A stretch of 31,102 nucleotides of DNA. Source: SVQP01 sp045658965. GTDB lineage: Bacteria; Bacillota; Clostridia; Oscillospirales; CAG-272. The translations under genes and the position numbers were made by a program. Where the stretch lies: positions 1 to 31,102 of the forward strand of contig JAZOVZ010000093.1 of assembly GCA_045658965.1 (NCBI GenBank), given 5' to 3'. Position 1 is the first letter of the stretch; the number at the start of each line of letters is the position of its first letter. A model generated the notes under the pieces. It saw only the letters and a list, made by a program, of their open reading frames with translations, made no database searches and was not told the origin of the DNA. Shown here piece by piece: positions 7,222-14,616 of the stretch.

Positions 7222-8071
7222 TTCGCTTCCCCCTTGCATAGGATACACTCAGCGCAATGCCACAGCCAAGCAAAATGACAGCAACCGCCGCCATGGTGCC
7301 TGCGATCACCCACGTTTGTGCGGAAACCTTGCCGCTCCCCTGCTCTTGTACGGGCGCACTCTCGGTTTCGGGTGCGCTTTCGGGTGCACTTTCGGGTGCG
7401 GTCGTTTCGGGCGCAGAGGTGGTCTGCTCGGGCGCGTCGGTCTCGGGCGCGTCGGTCTCGGGCTCGGTGGTCACGGGGGCTTTGGTGGGCTGCTCGTAGG
7501 GCTCACCGGCATAGTTCAGCACCTTCATGGAGCAATCGTCCAAAAGCATATCACGGAAATTCTTGGTCGTATCCTCGTCGCCGTCCGTGGGAGTAACCAC
7601 ATAAAACTCCGCCTCCTTCAGCGCGCCTGACCAGTTGATATTGACCACACCGTAAAGCTCGGTCCATTCCGAGGTCACGGTCGTCCAGCCGGTCGTGAAC
7701 CAGAACTTCTGACCGTCCTTGAGATACACGCCGATAGCGATCATGACGGGGATGGGCTTTGCCTCGGGATCGGCAAGGCGCATCCATGCCGACAGCTCAT
7801 ACTGTCCCGAGCCGTAATGCTCCAGCGGCTTTGTAATGACCTGTCTTGCAATATCGGTAGAGTGCTGACGGTTCGTGATCTGCAGCGCACCGCTGCCGGT
7901 GTGTGCTTGGTCGCAGTAATCGACCGCTGCAAGGTAATATTTTTCCCAATGCGTCGTAATTTCCTCGAAGTCACCGTTCTGCAAGAGTTCATAGTCCTCG
8001 CCCGCATAGATCGGCATGCAAAGCAAACCGAGCAGCAGGCACAGGCAAAGCGCAAGTGCGATTTTTCTCAT
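7205..8071 (-). CDS. Secreted carbohydrate-binding-like protein with C-terminal membrane anchor
   Basis: A 288-residue protein starting at ATG 8071 after a GGAGG-like site. A signal peptide (residues 1-22, cleavage after PIYA) is followed by LLQNGDFEE...W, the usual opening of CBM4/9/22-type jelly-roll modules, running to about residue 175 (ending MLLDDCSMKVL). Then comes a low-complexity Thr/Pro/Glu/Ala linker with repeats such as TDAPETDAPE and SAPESAPE. Near the C-terminus is a transmembrane helix (TWVIAGTMAAVAVILLGCG) with a basic tail. It is thus a type I membrane protein displaying a probable sugar-binding domain on a stalk. It is promoter-proximal to, and overlaps, the glycoside-hydrolase-like gene, suggesting joint action on a surface or environmental glycan. 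The ligand is unknown. Confidence 0.75.
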   Translation of the reverse strand: MRKIALALCLCLLLGLLCMPIYAGEDYELLQNGDFEEITTHWEKYYLAAVDYCDQAHTGSGALQITNRQHSTDIARQVITKPLEHYGSGQYELSAWMRLADPEAKPIPVMIAIGVYLKDGQKFWFTTGWTTVTSEWTELYGVVNINWSGALKEAEFYVVTPTDGDEDTTKNFRDMLLDDCSMKVLNYAGEPYEQPTKAPVTTEPETDAPETDAPEQTTSAPETTAPESAPESAPETESAPVQEQGSGKVSAQTWVIAGTMAAVAVILLGCGIALSVSYARGKRNEAGK

Positions 8072-8098
8072 GATCCGCCTCCGTTTGGATTTTTTCTC

Positions 8099-8127
8099 AT
8101 TATACCATACGAATTTGGGAAATGCAA
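8099..8127 (-). promoter_or_regulatory. Extended -10 promoter of the carbohydrate unit
   Basis: On the minus strand TTGCAT (8127-8122), a 17-bp spacer and TATAAT (8104-8099) are preceded by TGG directly before the hexamer, an extended -10 element. It lies 28 bp before the start codon, so the leader is very short. It is back to back with the yicC promoter. Confidence 0.75.
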
Positions 8128-8151
8128 TATCAAAAATTTCTCGTTTCCCTG

Positions 8152-8180
8152 TTGACATTTGCATCAAAATCGGGTACAAT
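8152..8180 (+). promoter_or_regulatory. Consensus sigma-A promoter of the yicC-led housekeeping run
   Basis: TTGACA (8152-8157), a 17-bp spacer and TACAAT (8175-8180). The -35 is a perfect consensus and the -10 has one change. It lies about 67 bp upstream of the yicC start. The -35 regions of this and the minus-strand promoter face each other about 25 bp apart. Confidence 0.85.
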
Positions 8181-8246
8181 AATTATATATGCCGTTTTTT
8201 GCCCTTCCGGACGGTGCGAATTTCGGCGGAATTTGGAGGATATGAC

Positions 8247-9134
8247 GTGATCTTTAGCATGACCGCCTTCGGACGCGATAAGCAGACCGTTTTTGGCAAG
8301 GATATTACCGTTGAGCTGCGCTCGGTCAACAACCGATTTTTCGATTGCTCGGTGCGCATGCCCCGCGCCTTCTCCTACTTAGAAGAAAAGATCAAGCCCT
8401 ACCTGCAAAGCCGCGGCATCTCGCGCGGCAAGGTGGACGTCAGCATTTCCATTGACGTGCTGGACACGCAGGGCGTTTCCATCGTCTTTGACGAGGGCTA
8501 TGCCAAGGGGTATCTGGACGCGCTGTACGCTTTGCGCGATACCTTCAATCTGCAGGACGACATCAGCGTCATGACCGTTGCCCGCAATCCCGAGATCTTC
8601 AAGGTCAAAAAGCCCGAGGAGGATGTGGAAAAGGACTGGCAGGACCTTTTGACCGTGCTGTCCGTTGCAACAGACCGCTTCCTTGACGCGCGCCGCGCCG
8701 AGGGTGCACGCATTGAAGCCGACCTGCGCGGCAAGATGCAGAATATCATGACCCGCGTGGACACCATTGAGCAGCTCTCCGCGGACGACATCGTCACCTA
8801 CCGCGATCGCCTTGAGGAAAAGATTCGCGCGGTGCTTGCCGACGCCGTGATCACGGTGGACGAAAACCGCCTTTTGACCGAGTGCGCCATCTACGCGGAC
8901 AAGGTTGCCATTGACGAGGAGCTGGTGAGATTGCGCTCCCACTTCGTTGCCTTTGAGCAGTACCTCTCTTCGGATCAACCCGTTGGACGCAGCATCGATT
9001 TCCTCTTGCAGGAGATCAACCGCGAGATCAACACCACGGGCTCCAAGTGCACCAATGCCGCCATTGCAAAGCTGGTGGTCGAGGTCAAGACAGAGCTTGA
9101 AAAGATCCGCGAGCAAATCCAAAACATCGAGTAA
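8247..9134 (+). CDS. yicC: YicC/YloC family endoribonuclease
   Basis: Members of this family are RNA-binding proteins reported to act as endoribonucleases in RNA turnover. The start is taken as GTG 8247 because GGAGGA lies 7 bp upstream and it gives V/M-IFSMTAFGRD, matching the family's M-I-x-S-M-T-G/A-F-G-R opening. The open frame further upstream is fortuitous. The protein has 295 residues, close to the usual 290. The N-terminal YicC domain contains ELRSVNNRFFDCSVRMPR, and the C-terminal DUF1732 part is recognised by GRSIDFLLQEINREINTTGSK and the terminal helix VKTELEKIREQIQN. In Bacillota it normally precedes remA, as here. Confidence 0.94.
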   Translation: MIFSMTAFGRDKQTVFGKDITVELRSVNNRFFDCSVRMPRAFSYLEEKIKPYLQSRGISRGKVDVSISIDVLDTQGVSIVFDEGYAKGYLDALYALRDTFNLQDDISVMTVARNPEIFKVKKPEEDVEKDWQDLLTVLSVATDRFLDARRAEGARIEADLRGKMQNIMTRVDTIEQLSADDIVTYRDRLEEKIRAVLADAVITVDENRLLTECAIYADKVAIDEELVRLRSHFVAFEQYLSSDQPVGRSIDFLLQEINREINTTGSKCTNAAIAKLVVEVKTELEKIREQIQNIE

Positions 9135-9195
9135 ATTGCGTGAAGGTTCACTCTGTTTTACCGTTTTGTCTGCTGTTCACGCATAAACCTCACCT

Positions 9196-9272
9196 GAAAA
9201 TGGGTCCCAACCCATTTTCGGAGCGAAGCTCCACGGTGAAGTTTCAACACTAATCGAGCCGCCGTAGGCGGC
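9196..9272. repeat. Cluster of three small hairpins upstream of remA
   Basis: Three perfect hairpins occur in 77 bp. They are GAAAATGGGT/ACCCATTTTC with a 4-nt loop (9196-9219), GGAGC-GAA-GCTCC (9220-9232) and GCCGCC-GTA-GGCGGC (9258-9272). GGTGAAGTTTC separates the last two. The style (short stems, 3-nt loops, GTGAA-type spacer) matches the array at 29923-30456. It ends two bases before the remA ribosome binding site, so it could affect remA translation. Confidence 0.7.
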
Positions 9273-9285
9273 ATGGAGGAACACT

Positions 9286-9555
9286 ATGAACTTTATCAAC
9301 GTAGGCTACGGAAATATGGTGGCGGTGGAGCGCATCGTCACGCTGGCAAGCCCCGACTCCGCTCCCATCAAGCGTCTGATCCAGGACGCAAAGGATGCAG
9401 GCCGCGTCATCGACGTCACCTGCGGCAGAAAGACCCGCGCGGTCATTATCACCGACTCCGACCACGTCGTGCTCTCCGCCCTGCAGGCAGAGACCATTGC
9501 AAACCGCCTGACCAGCGATCAGGACTATGACGACGAGCCCGAAGAGGAAGAATAA
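9286..9555 (+). CDS. remA: RemA family extracellular matrix regulator (DUF370)
   Basis: An 89-residue protein. RemA in Bacillus subtilis is a ring-forming DNA-binding activator of biofilm matrix and osmoprotection genes. The family hallmark MNFINVGYGNMVAVERIVTL-type opening is present, followed by SAPIKRLIQDAKDAGRVIDVTCGRKTRAVIITDSDHVVLSAL, a nearly invariant segment in this family. The C-terminus is an acidic tail (DDEPEEEE). ATG 9286 follows GGAGGA. It sits between yicC and rpoZ, its conserved place, although the usual guanylate kinase gene is missing between remA and rpoZ. Confidence 0.94.
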   Translation: MNFINVGYGNMVAVERIVTLASPDSAPIKRLIQDAKDAGRVIDVTCGRKTRAVIITDSDHVVLSALQAETIANRLTSDQDYDDEPEEEE

Positions 9556-9620
9556 GCCGCACACCCAAATCGTTTTAACAACACCAAAATATATCGAAAT
9601 TTTTCTGAAAGGAATTAACT

Positions 9621-9902
9621 ATGCTTTATCCTACTATCAACGAACTGACCAAGAACGAATTTAACCGCTATGAGCTCGCTATCGCAACGGCAAAGTGCGC
9701 ACGCATCATTACCGGCGAGTACGTCAAGCAGCGCGAGCAGGCTGAGGCTTCCATGACCGGTAACAAGGAGACCGACAAGCCCCTGAACACCATGATCGAC
9801 AAGGAAGTCAGAGACGAAAAGGCTGTTAAGATCGCGATCGGCCGTATTCACAAGGGTGAATACAAGATCGTCAGAGAAGCTCCCGAAGAGGTGCTTGAGT
9901 AA
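9621..9902 (+). CDS. rpoZ: DNA-directed RNA polymerase omega subunit
   Basis: Omega wraps the C-terminal part of beta-prime and helps RNA polymerase assembly. The protein has 93 residues. Family features are the MLYPTINELTK opening, the NRYELAIATAKCARIITGEY helix (the R/S-L-V-x-x-x-A-K-R-A-R-Q-I position reads ELAIATAKCARII), then DKPLNTMIDKEVRDEKAVKIAIGRIHKGEYKIV, typical of clostridial omega. Ribosome binding site GAAAGGA. It is followed 26 bp later by priA. Confidence 0.92.
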   Translation: MLYPTINELTKNEFNRYELAIATAKCARIITGEYVKQREQAEASMTGNKETDKPLNTMIDKEVRDEKAVKIAIGRIHKGEYKIVREAPEEVLE

Positions 9903-9928
9903 GCCTGTCCCAAAAAGGAGAATTTTTT

Positions 9929-12442
9929 GTGATGGGTAATCAAGGCGCGGCGCAGTACGCGGGCGTCTATATCTTAGACAACCCCTATTGCATCGACGCC
10001 TCCTACGACTACTATATCCCCCAAGACCTGCGCGCCGCGGTAACACCGGGCGTGTTTGTCACTGTGCCGTTCGGACACGGAAACCGCAAACAGATCGGCT
10101 TGGTCGCCACCGTTCACAACGAGACGACTGCCAAGCACATCAAGAGTATCGCGGGCCTGTGCTCCGAGCGGATTTGCTTATCGGGGGAAATGCTTTCCTT
10201 GTGCCTCTATCTGCACGAGCAGACGCTGTGCACGGTGGGCGAGGCGGTACGCTGTGCCATTCCCTCGGCTGCCATGTCACACTTGGTGGATTATTACTCC
10301 CCCGCGCCCGACGTGCACGCGCAGGATATAGACAAAAAATTTGATACGGCACACCTGATGGTGTTCAACTATATTTCCGCACGCCAAAGCGTCAGCATCA
10401 ACGCGCTGCGCGCCAGATTCGGTGCGGGAGTCTTTGCCACCGTGTCCGCTCTTGCCGATAAGGGCTTGATTATCAAGCAAGCCGAGGAAAAAGAGGGCTC
10501 TGCGGGCGTGTTCACCACGCTGTATTCGTTGGGCGTTTCCCGCGAGGACGCGCAGCGCATGCTGGACGGCGATAAGACCGCACCCGTGCGCCTGACCTCG
10601 CAAAAGCAAAAAGCCCTCCTTGCGCGCGCGATGGAGCTTGACTCCCCCGCCGACAAGGACGAGATGTGCCGCGGCACCGATGCGGGAGCTGCGCAGCTCA
10701 AGGCACTTTGTGACAAGGGCATTCTTGCCACCCAAAAAAAGCAAATTTACCGCAACCCCTACGCCGTGCCCGCAGACTTTACACCTATGCCAGATCCCGT
10801 GCTCAACGCCGAGCAAGCCGAGGCGGTACGCACGCTTTGCGACCTTGCCGATACGGGCGAGGCAAAGGCGGCTTTGCTGTTCGGTGTGACCGGCAGCGGC
10901 AAGACCTACGTTATGGCAAAGCTGCTGGACAAGATCTTAGCCGAGGGCAAGGGCGCGATTTTAATGCTGCCCGAAATTTCACTGACGCCGCAATCGGTCG
11001 CGCTGTTTTGCGCGCGCTACGGTGACACGGTTGCCGTGATCCACTCCGCGCTTTCCGCAGGCGAGAGACAGGACGCTTACGCCCGCATCAGCGAGGGCAA
11101 AGCCAAGCTCGTCATCGGCACGCGCTCCGCGGTGTTTGCACCCGTGCCCAACCTGGGCCTTATCATCATGGACGAGGAGCAGGAGCACACCTATAAATCC
11201 GATCAGGATCCCAAATACCACGCACGCGACGTCGCACGCTGGCGTTGCGCGCACAACAAAGCACTCTTACTGCTTGCGTCCGCTACCCCCTCCTTGGAGA
11301 GCTACGCCAAGGCGCAGGCAGGCACCTATACGCTGATCAAGCTGACCGAGCGTTACAATAAAACGGGACTGCCCGAGGTCACGATTGCCGATATGCGCCA
11401 AGGGGCGGCTGCAGGCGTTACCTCACCCTTGGGGCTGCTTTTGACCGACGCGCTGGACCAAACGGTCAAGGACGGCAAGCAAGCCGTGCTGTTCTTGAAC
11501 CGCCGCGGCTACCACCGCTTTATCTCCTGCGCATCCTGCGGTACGGCTGTGACCTGCCCGCATTGCTCGGTTGCCATGACCTACCACGTCAAAAACGGCA
11601 CGTATACCGACGGTGAGCTGGTTTGCCATTGGTGCGGTACACATTTGCAGGTGCCGCAAAAATGCCCCTCTTGCTCGTCCCCCCACCTGCGTCACACCGG
11701 CTTTGGCACGCAGCGCGTACAGCAGGAGCTGGAATACCTCTTGCCCGACGCGCGCGTCATGCGCCTGGACGCGGACACCACGCAGGCAAAATTCTCCATG
11801 GATAAGCTGCTTGGCGAATTCCGCGACGGCAAAGCCGACGTTATGATCGGCACGCAGATGGTGACCAAAGGGCACAACTTCCCCGACGTCACGCTGGTGG
11901 GCGTACTGCTGGCAGACGCCTCGCTTTACGTGGACGACTACCGCGCCTCGGAGCGCACCTTCGCCATGCTGACGCAGGTCATCGGACGCGCGGGCCGCGG
12001 TGACGTGCCGGGACGCGCCATTATTCAGACCAACAATCCCGACAACGACGTCATTACTCTGGCGTGTGCGCAGGATTACCACACCTTTTTTGAGCGCGAG
12101 ATCAAGCTGCGCCGCCTTCTCACCTTCCCGCCCTATTGCGACATCGTGCTGCTGACGCTGACCTGCGCCGAGGAAAAAGAGCTACTCAAGCACGCCGTGC
12201 GCTTGCGCGAGGAGCTGGACCGACTGGGCTCGGAGGACTTTTGCGACGTGCCCATGATGATCTTCGGGCCGTTTGAAGCCCCCGTATATCGCGTGGAGGA
12301 AAAATACCGCATGCGCCTGGTCATCAAATGCAGGCTCAACAAACGCTCTCGCGAGCTTTTCTCCAAAATTCTCATCCGCTTTGGCAAGGACGGTTCAAAA
12401 GCACCCGTCCTCGGAATAGATTTCAATCCGTCATCCCTATAA
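9929..12442 (+). CDS. priA: Primosomal protein N' (PriA) replication restart helicase
   Basis: PriA is a 3'-5' superfamily 2 helicase that recognises abandoned replication forks and reloads the replisome. The protein has about 837 residues. The N-terminal DNA 3'-end-binding domain is followed by the helicase core with Walker A GVTGSGKT (319-326), DEEQEHTYKSDQDPKYHARD containing the DEEQ box (415-418), and motif IV-VI elements (TQMVTKGHNFPDVTLVG, TQVIGRAGRG). A zinc-binding insertion of cysteine pairs starts at C534 (CASCG, CPHC, CHWCG, CPSC). GTG 9929 and ATG 9932 are both possible starts after AAAGGAG; GTG gives the better 8-bp spacing. It is followed by def and fmt, the usual order. Confidence 0.96.
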   Translation: MMGNQGAAQYAGVYILDNPYCIDASYDYYIPQDLRAAVTPGVFVTVPFGHGNRKQIGLVATVHNETTAKHIKSIAGLCSERICLSGEMLSLCLYLHEQTLCTVGEAVRCAIPSAAMSHLVDYYSPAPDVHAQDIDKKFDTAHLMVFNYISARQSVSINALRARFGAGVFATVSALADKGLIIKQAEEKEGSAGVFTTLYSLGVSREDAQRMLDGDKTAPVRLTSQKQKALLARAMELDSPADKDEMCRGTDAGAAQLKALCDKGILATQKKQIYRNPYAVPADFTPMPDPVLNAEQAEAVRTLCDLADTGEAKAALLFGVTGSGKTYVMAKLLDKILAEGKGAILMLPEISLTPQSVALFCARYGDTVAVIHSALSAGERQDAYARISEGKAKLVIGTRSAVFAPVPNLGLIIMDEEQEHTYKSDQDPKYHARDVARWRCAHNKALLLLASATPSLESYAKAQAGTYTLIKLTERYNKTGLPEVTIADMRQGAAAGVTSPLGLLLTDALDQTVKDGKQAVLFLNRRGYHRFISCASCGTAVTCPHCSVAMTYHVKNGTYTDGELVCHWCGTHLQVPQKCPSCSSPHLRHTGFGTQRVQQELEYLLPDARVMRLDADTTQAKFSMDKLLGEFRDGKADVMIGTQMVTKGHNFPDVTLVGVLLADASLYVDDYRASERTFAMLTQVIGRAGRGDVPGRAIIQTNNPDNDVITLACAQDYHTFFEREIKLRRLLTFPPYCDIVLLTLTCAEEKELLKHAVRLREELDRLGSEDFCDVPMMIFGPFEAPVYRVEEKYRMRLVIKCRLNKRSRELFSKILIRFGKDGSKAPVLGIDFNPSSL

Positions 12443-12468
12443 TATTTACTTGAAGGAGCACCTTACCT

Positions 12469-12924
12469 ATGGCTAAACTGAAAATTGTCAAATACGGCGA
12501 CGACACTCTGCGCAAGACCTGCCGTCCCGTCGATACCGTTACCCCCCGCATCATCACCCTGCTTGACGACATGGTGGAGACCATGCGCGCCGCCGACGGC
12601 TGCGGTCTTGCAGCACCGCAGGTGGGCATTCTGCGCCGCATTGCGGTCGTGGAGGTCGAGCCCGGCGAGGTTTACGAAATGATCAACCCCAAGATCATTG
12701 CCCGCGCAGGCACGCAGGAGGAGACCGAGGGCTGCCTCTCTCTGCCCGGCAAGTGGGGCACGACCAAGCGTCCCATGCACGTCACGGTACGCTACACCAA
12801 CCGCGCAGGTGAAGTCGTAGAGGCTTCGGGCAGCGGGCTCTTGGCACGCGCATTCTGCCATGAGATCGATCATCTGGACGGCGTGCTGTTTATTGATAAC
12901 GCTTTGGAAGTTATGGAAGAATAA
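12469..12924 (+). CDS. def: Peptide deformylase
   Basis: Removes the formyl group from the N-terminal methionine of new proteins, using a metal ion. The protein has 151 residues with all three motifs: GCGLAAPQVG (44-53), EGCLS with ligand Cys89, and HEIDH (131-135) giving ligands His131 and His135 and catalytic Glu132. The short C-terminus is typical of type 1 / Clostridia-type enzymes. The ribosome binding site AAGGAG precedes ATG 12469. It is coupled with fmt (12 bp downstream), which makes the formylated initiator that Def later processes. Confidence 0.97.
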   Translation: MAKLKIVKYGDDTLRKTCRPVDTVTPRIITLLDDMVETMRAADGCGLAAPQVGILRRIAVVEVEPGEVYEMINPKIIARAGTQEETEGCLSLPGKWGTTKRPMHVTVRYTNRAGEVVEASGSGLLARAFCHEIDHLDGVLFIDNALEVMEE

Positions 12925-12936
12925 GAGGTGCCCGAT

Positions 12937-13872
12937 ATGAAAATACTCTTTATGGGCACGCCCGATTTTGCGGTCTTTACGCTCAGGGCTCTGGTCGAGC
13001 GCGGAGAGAACGTAGTCGGCGTCGTTACCCAGACCGACAAGCCGCGCGGCCGCGGCTATGAGCTGCTGCCCACGCCCGTCAAGGTGTATGCCCAAGAGCA
13101 TAATATTCCCGTCTATCAGCCGAAAACGCTGCGCTCGGAGGAATTTGCGGCGTGTCTTGCAGAGATCGATCCCGAGCTGATCGTCGTGGTCGCGTACGGC
13201 AAAATTCTGCCTCTTAACGTGCTGGAATACCCCAAGCACGGCTGCATCAACGTGCACGGCTCGCTGCTGCCCGCCTACCGCGGTGCTGCGCCCATGCAAA
13301 GAGCCATTATGGACGGCTGTGCCACCACCGGCATTACCACCATGTACATGGCAGAGGGGCTGGACACGGGCGACATGCTGCTCAAGGCAGAATTGCCCAT
13401 TCTGGACGACGACAACTTTGAGACCATTCACGACAAGCTGGGGCTCTTAGGCGCGCAGACCATGCTTGACACGCTGGACGCGCTGTACGCGGGCACGCTT
13501 GCGCCCGAAAAGCAGGACGACAGCCTTGCAAACTACGCCGAAAAGATCCAGAAGAGCGATCTTTTGCTGGACTTTTCGCTTGACGCGCGCACGCTGCACA
13601 ACCACATCCGCGGCACCTCGCCCATTCCGCTGTCCTTTACGCACCTGCCGAACGGCTCGCTGCTCAAGGTATACGCCGCACGCGTATACGACGAGGACAA
13701 GGTGCACTCCGCAGCCCCCGGCACGGTGGTAGGGCTTGACGGTGAGATCTTAGTTGCTTGCGGCAAGGGCACGCTGGCTTTGACGCAGATCATTCCCGAG
13801 GGCAAAAAGCGCATGGGCGCAGCCGATTACATCCGAGGCAGAAAGCTGAATCTTGGCGATCTGCTCTCATAA
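12937..13872 (+). CDS. fmt: Methionyl-tRNA formyltransferase
   Basis: Transfers a formyl group from 10-formyltetrahydrofolate to Met-tRNA(fMet). The protein has 311 residues. The ATG at 12937 is chosen over GTG 12928 because AGAGG is correctly spaced and MKILFMGTPDFA is the standard opening. Active-site elements are N105 and H107 in GCINVHGSLLPAYRGAAP and D143 in MAEGLDTGDML. The C-terminal domain (residues about 205-311) carries IRGTSPIPLSFTHL, the anticodon-side tRNA-binding OB fold, and ends YIRGRKLNLGDLL. Confidence 0.97.
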   Translation: MKILFMGTPDFAVFTLRALVERGENVVGVVTQTDKPRGRGYELLPTPVKVYAQEHNIPVYQPKTLRSEEFAACLAEIDPELIVVVAYGKILPLNVLEYPKHGCINVHGSLLPAYRGAAPMQRAIMDGCATTGITTMYMAEGLDTGDMLLKAELPILDDDNFETIHDKLGLLGAQTMLDTLDALYAGTLAPEKQDDSLANYAEKIQKSDLLLDFSLDARTLHNHIRGTSPIPLSFTHLPNGSLLKVYAARVYDEDKVHSAAPGTVVGLDGEILVACGKGTLALTQIIPEGKKRMGAADYIRGRKLNLGDLLS

Positions 13873-13884
13873 CGGAGGTAGCTT

Positions 13885-14616
13885 ATGTTTTTCTATTACC
13901 CTTTCTTTGATATCACGTTGATCGTCCTGGTCCCCGCGATGATCTTCGCCATTCTGACGCAGATCCGCGTCAAGACCACTTTTGAGCAGTGCAGCCGCAT
14001 CAAGACCGAACGCGGCATTACCGGCGCGCAAGCGGCACGCAAGATCTTGGATGATAGCGGTCTTTACCACATCTCGATCGAGCGCGTGCGCGGTCATCTG
14101 ACCGACCACTACGACCCCAAGGCAGGCGTCATCCGCCTTTCCGAGGCAGTTTACGACAGCACAAGCGCCGCAGCCGTGGGCGTTGCAGCACACGAGGCGG
14201 GACATGCCGTGCAATACAGCGTGGACTACTTCCCCATCCGCGTGCGCACCGCCATCATCCCCGTCACGCGTATCGGCTCAATGCTCGCCATGCCCCTGTT
14301 TATGATCGGTTTGTTCATCTCGTATTTCTATATTCAGGCAGCATCCCCCATCTCCGACTTTTTCATGGTGGGCGGTATTGCGCTGTTTTCGTTCTCCACG
14401 CTGTTCCAGCTCATCACCCTGCCCGTAGAGTTTAACGCTTCGCGCCGCGCGCTGACCATTCTTGACGGCTGGGGCACGCTGAGCCTTAAGGAGCTGGACG
14501 CTGCCAAGCGCGTACTGACTGCTGCAGCTGTGACCTACGTGGCAGCCCTTGCCACCTCGCTTGCACAGCTTTTGCGCTTGCTGCTGATCTTTGGCGGCAG
14601 ACGAGGTCGTGACTGA
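13885..14616 (+). CDS. Membrane zinc metallopeptidase (YugP-like)
   Basis: A 243-residue integral membrane protein of the neutral zinc metallopeptidase family found in this operon position in many Clostridia. The N-terminal membrane helix starts at FFDITLIVLVPAMIFAIL. The extracytoplasmic or cytoplasmic catalytic segment has HEAGH at 103-107 in AVGVAAHEAGHAVQY, giving two zinc ligands and the catalytic Glu. Further membrane helices lie about 132-155 and 160-180, and NASRRALTIL (PVEFNASRRA) is a conserved family segment. The substrate is not known; membrane protein quality control is a reasonable guess. A good GGAGGT ribosome binding site precedes it, and its stop overlaps the rsmB start by one base (TGATG). 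Confidence 0.9.
   Translation: MFFYYPFFDITLIVLVPAMIFAILTQIRVKTTFEQCSRIKTERGITGAQAARKILDDSGLYHISIERVRGHLTDHYDPKAGVIRLSEAVYDSTSAAAVGVAAHEAGHAVQYSVDYFPIRVRTAIIPVTRIGSMLAMPLFMIGLFISYFYIQAASPISDFFMVGGIALFSFSTLFQLITLPVEFNASRRALTILDGWGTLSLKELDAAKRVLTAAAVTYVAALATSLAQLLRLLLIFGGRRGRD

Noticed and set aside
8016..8246. N-terminal extension of yicC upstream of GTG 8247
   Set aside because: It would run through both promoters and the start of the divergent gene; family length and the ribosome binding site support GTG 8247.
9135..9285. Riboswitch or leader peptide upstream of remA
   Set aside because: Only simple hairpins are seen, with no recognisable aptamer core and no short frame with a ribosome binding site.
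13885..14616. HtpX protease
   Set aside because: It has HEAGH rather than the usual HtpX HExxH context and topology, and the size and operon position fit the YugP-like family better.
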